In this document: positions 36,133 to 37,733 of the stretch, piece by piece
Position numbering within the stretch: the first letter of the stretch is position 1
Layout of the letters: each line of letters opens with the position of its first letter
Origin: Chryseobacterium gleum
Lineage (GTDB): Bacteria > Bacteroidota > Bacteroidia > Flavobacteriales_D > Crocinitomicaceae
Direction of reading: 5' to 3'
Length of the DNA: 37,733 nucleotides
NCBI GenBank assembly: GCA_945902775.1
Contig: CAMDMY010000024.1
Coordinates: forward strand, 1 to 37,733
The notes under the pieces: model-generated
The model's database searches: none
Seen by the model: the letters and a program-made list of their open reading frames with translations, nothing else
What the model was told of the DNA's origin: nothing
Position numbers and translations under genes: made by a program

Positions 36133-37333
36133 GTTGTTGTATATCTTTAACAAAATTTCGTACTACGTTAAATCGATATTGTAAACTTTGTATACCTACC
36201 CAACTATTAAATTCTCCACTTACACTTGCTAATTTAGCCTTTGCCCCTTTCTTTTTAATCTCTTGATTATAAACCAATTGATCTACAAACTCAACATTTA
36301 TAGTTTCTTTTATAATTTCATCTCTCCATTTCTTCATAAAGAGTTGAGTTTCTAAAACTGTTCTGGGTGCAATTTGATTAAACAAATAATCAAAATCAAA
36401 ATGAGTTAACTCTTCTTTTTTATCCTTTAATTCATCTTTCCAATTTTCCCAATTTGAATCAAAATTTAAATTACTCGATTTTTTATGTAATTGAATATTG
36501 TATCGAATATGTGCTCCATGAATTAAAAAATCAAACAAGATGGCAATTGTCAATATTTTCCTTGTTTCTTCATGTAATGACAAATCATTGATTAAATCCA
36601 ATGCCATTTCTTTGAAATTATTAGAGTCCACTATAATTTTCGTTCTTTCAGTTGTAAATAACTGACTCAATAAATTATTCTTTTGCTTTAATTCTGAAGT
36701 TGAATCCATCAATTGATCACGAATAAACGTTGCTTCTTCTTTTGTTAAATCGAGTTTCATGGTTTCGCTTTTTGTTGAAAAAAAAGGCGTCTTTATACCA
36801 AATGAATCTTCTAGCGAAGTATAATCATCATCTCCTTCTTCATTAGTTGATTTTTTTAATTCTGAAAGATTATTTCGAAGTAAATATTCTGAGGATGAAA
36901 AATCTGTATCAATGAATTTATGCACCCTAAGCCCATTCCAATAAACAGATGAAGCTTTTCTTGCTAGTTCTCCTTTATTTTGAGCAACAGCAACACCGAT
37001 TACCCCATCCCCATCTTTATACTCATGATTTCGAGCTAAAAGATGCATTATTTGATGCTCTTCTGCTTTTAAATAAGTTGATAAGTTCGCTACTTTTTCT
37101 CCGCTATGAAATTGTTTTTGATAGGTTAAAAAAATATCGGTGAGGATGATAAAGTATTTTGGTCTGGTTTGGATTGTCGATACACCAGGAAACAACCAAT
37201 CTGCAATTGCATCCCTTACAGAACCAATTCCGAGCTCATCTACCGTTCCTCCTGTACTCAATAAATCAATTACTGAAAAAACTCGGTCTCTCTGCTCATT
37301 TGAGAAATCAATCCAACCAAAACCAGAACTCAT
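36125..37333 (-). CDS. DUF6361-like protein of putative defence module
   Basis: A 402-residue protein. The N-terminus 'GFGWIDFSNEQRDRVFSVID', followed by 'ELGIGSVRDAIADWLFPG' and 'STIQTRPKYFI', matches my recollection of the DUF6361 family, whose function is unknown. The protein is mostly helical with no catalytic motif I can point to and no membrane span. It is the first complete gene of the helicase-PLD operon, and its stop overlaps the PLD gene's start (ATGTTTGA). A strict Gly-Ile-Gly and an Arg-Asp pair near residues 46-52 look conserved enough to be functional. It could be a target-recognition or regulatory subunit; this is inference from the operon. The family name comes from memory and needs a profile check. 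Confidence 0.78.
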   Translation of the reverse strand: MSSGFGWIDFSNEQRDRVFSVIDLLSTGGTVDELGIGSVRDAIADWLFPGVSTIQTRPKYFIILTDIFLTYQKQFHSGEKVANLSTYLKAEEHQIMHLLARNHEYKDGDGVIGVAVAQNKGELARKASSVYWNGLRVHKFIDTDFSSSEYLLRNNLSELKKSTNEEGDDDYTSLEDSFGIKTPFFSTKSETMKLDLTKEEATFIRDQLMDSTSELKQKNNLLSQLFTTERTKIIVDSNNFKEMALDLINDLSLHEETRKILTIAILFDFLIHGAHIRYNIQLHKKSSNLNFDSNWENWKDELKDKKEELTHFDFDYLFNQIAPRTVLETQLFMKKWRDEIIKETINVEFVDQLVYNQEIKKKGAKAKLASVSGEFNSWVGIQSLQYRFNVVRNFVKDIQQHV

Positions 37334-37379
37334 TTATTTTTTGTATATGGTAATAAAATTATTTTCTTTTATCCAGCTC

Positions 37380-37484
37380 TTACCCATTCATCGGCCAATC
37401 TCCAAACTGACCTTCGGCTTGATCGATTACTTCTTTTAGAATCGTGTCCAATTCTGAAAAAGGGATAATTCCTCTTACTTTCCT
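37380..37484 (-). pseudogene. Short coding-like remnant, start lost
   Basis: A minus-strand open stretch of 34 codons with no start codon reads '..RGIIPFSELDTILKE...' and ends '...QFGDWPMNG' and TAA. Its composition looks protein-like, and the DNA here is visibly less AT-rich than the neighbours. A second reading (GTG at 37488 to TAA at 37369, 39 residues, basic, ending 'LADEWVRAG') overlaps it and is less protein-like. It may be the tail of a decayed gene, perhaps of mobile origin. I do not recognise the family. Confidence 0.25.
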
Positions 37485-37512
37485 TCACTCCTTGCTCTAA
37501 CGTTTAGTCTTC

Positions 37513-37544
37513 AAAAGCAATGCTTTTTCTTTTCGCGAAAAAGC
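37513..37544. repeat. Overlapping inverted repeats (competing hairpins)
   Basis: AAAAGCA (37513-37519) pairs with TGCTTTT (37521-37527). GCTTTTTC (37522-37529) also pairs with GAAAAAGC (37537-37544) across a 7-base loop. The two stems share bases, so only one can form at a time. The element lies about 70 bases after the stop of the partial upstream gene and about 180 bases before the DUF6361-like gene. It could be a terminator, attenuator or operator. There is no clear U-run on the minus strand, so plain termination is uncertain. No other feature is seen in 37334-37612 apart from the coding-like remnant. Confidence 0.45.
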
Positions 37545-37612
37545 GAAACGCAATTACGGAAAAATTTACAGTTAATCCGTTGGAAAGATCGAATTAATAA
37601 CCAGCTTCGCAA

Positions 37613-37733
37613 TTAAATCTTAATTTCCCCATTTGCAATATCTTTGTAGTTTTCGTCAAAATCAAAAGGTGAACGATCTAACCCACTCCATTTTCCTTTT
37701 ATGTACTCAAAATCATAAATAAGGGTATCGTCT
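37613..37733 (-). CDS. C-terminal end of an unknown gene (cut by window edge)
   Basis: The minus-strand frame is open from the window edge to TAA at 37613-37615, giving 39 residues: acidic and aromatic, starting 'DDTLIYDFEYIKGKWSG' and ending 'DIANGEIKI'. Codon use fits the neighbours. Its position just upstream of the DUF6361-like gene makes it a candidate extra member of the module, but the gap of about 280 bases argues for a separate transcript. No family can be named from this fragment. Confidence 0.5.
   Translation of the reverse strand, partial: DDTLIYDFEYIKGKWSGLDRSPFDFDENYKDIANGEIKI

Noticed and set aside
31086-37333. DISARM defence system
   Set aside because: Helicase and PLD fit, but no DUF1998 protein or DNA methyltransferase is visible; the DUF6361-like gene is not a DISARM part.

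Overview
The DNA is strongly AT-rich and almost gap-free, and every convincing gene lies on the minus strand, so transcription runs from high to low coordinates. The protein families point to the Bacteroidota, most likely a Flavobacteriales-type organism. They include a PorE-like OmpA protein with PD40 repeats, FISUMP (TIGR02145) and DUF1566/Lcl_C lectin-like domains, lipoproteins with Lys/acidic residues just after the lipobox cysteine, and Ig-like domains of the gliding/secretion type. No tRNA, rRNA, CRISPR array, transposase, integrase or reverse transcriptase was seen.

Region 1 (37733 to 31086) looks like a defence or DNA-transaction module. It holds the end of an unknown gene, a short coding-like remnant with clustered inverted repeats, a DUF6361-like protein, a two-HKD phospholipase-D-like protein and a large SNF2-like SF2 helicase. 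The last three genes are coupled by two 8-base overlaps of the same form (ATG-N-TTGA).

Region 2 (30917 to 19909) is a cell-surface module. A receptor Ser/Thr kinase is followed by a vWA/Ig-like secreted protein, a secreted coiled-coil protein, a FISUMP-FISUMP-Ig-beta-barrel fusion and two paralogous lipoproteins made of FN3-like repeats ending in a lectin-like Lcl_C domain.

Region 3 (19778 to 1) is a phosphothreonine signalling module. In order it encodes a secreted FISUMP protein, a zinc-ribbon FHA protein with GarA-like Thr motifs, a periplasmic-sensor/TM/coiled-coil/FHA protein, a PP2C phosphatase with a TM and a LysM-like tail, a soluble non-RD kinase, an FHA-TM-M48 peptidase, a secreted M48 peptidase, a LEA14-like membrane-anchored protein, an FHA-FHA-ABC transporter (Rv1747 layout), an FHA-DUF4190 membrane protein, three receptor kinases and a PorE-like OmpA protein with an inserted vWA domain.

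Proposed logic (inference): receptor kinases with very different ectodomains (DUF3298/RsiV-like, NTF2-like, YD-repeat-like, FN3-like) read the periplasm and phosphorylate Thr residues. PP2C reverses this. Five FHA proteins turn phosphorylation into transport, proteolysis and envelope remodelling, while lectin-like surface proteins and the OmpA protein act outside. I know of no described system with this full set. The individual parts are known families; the combination is what deserves attention.
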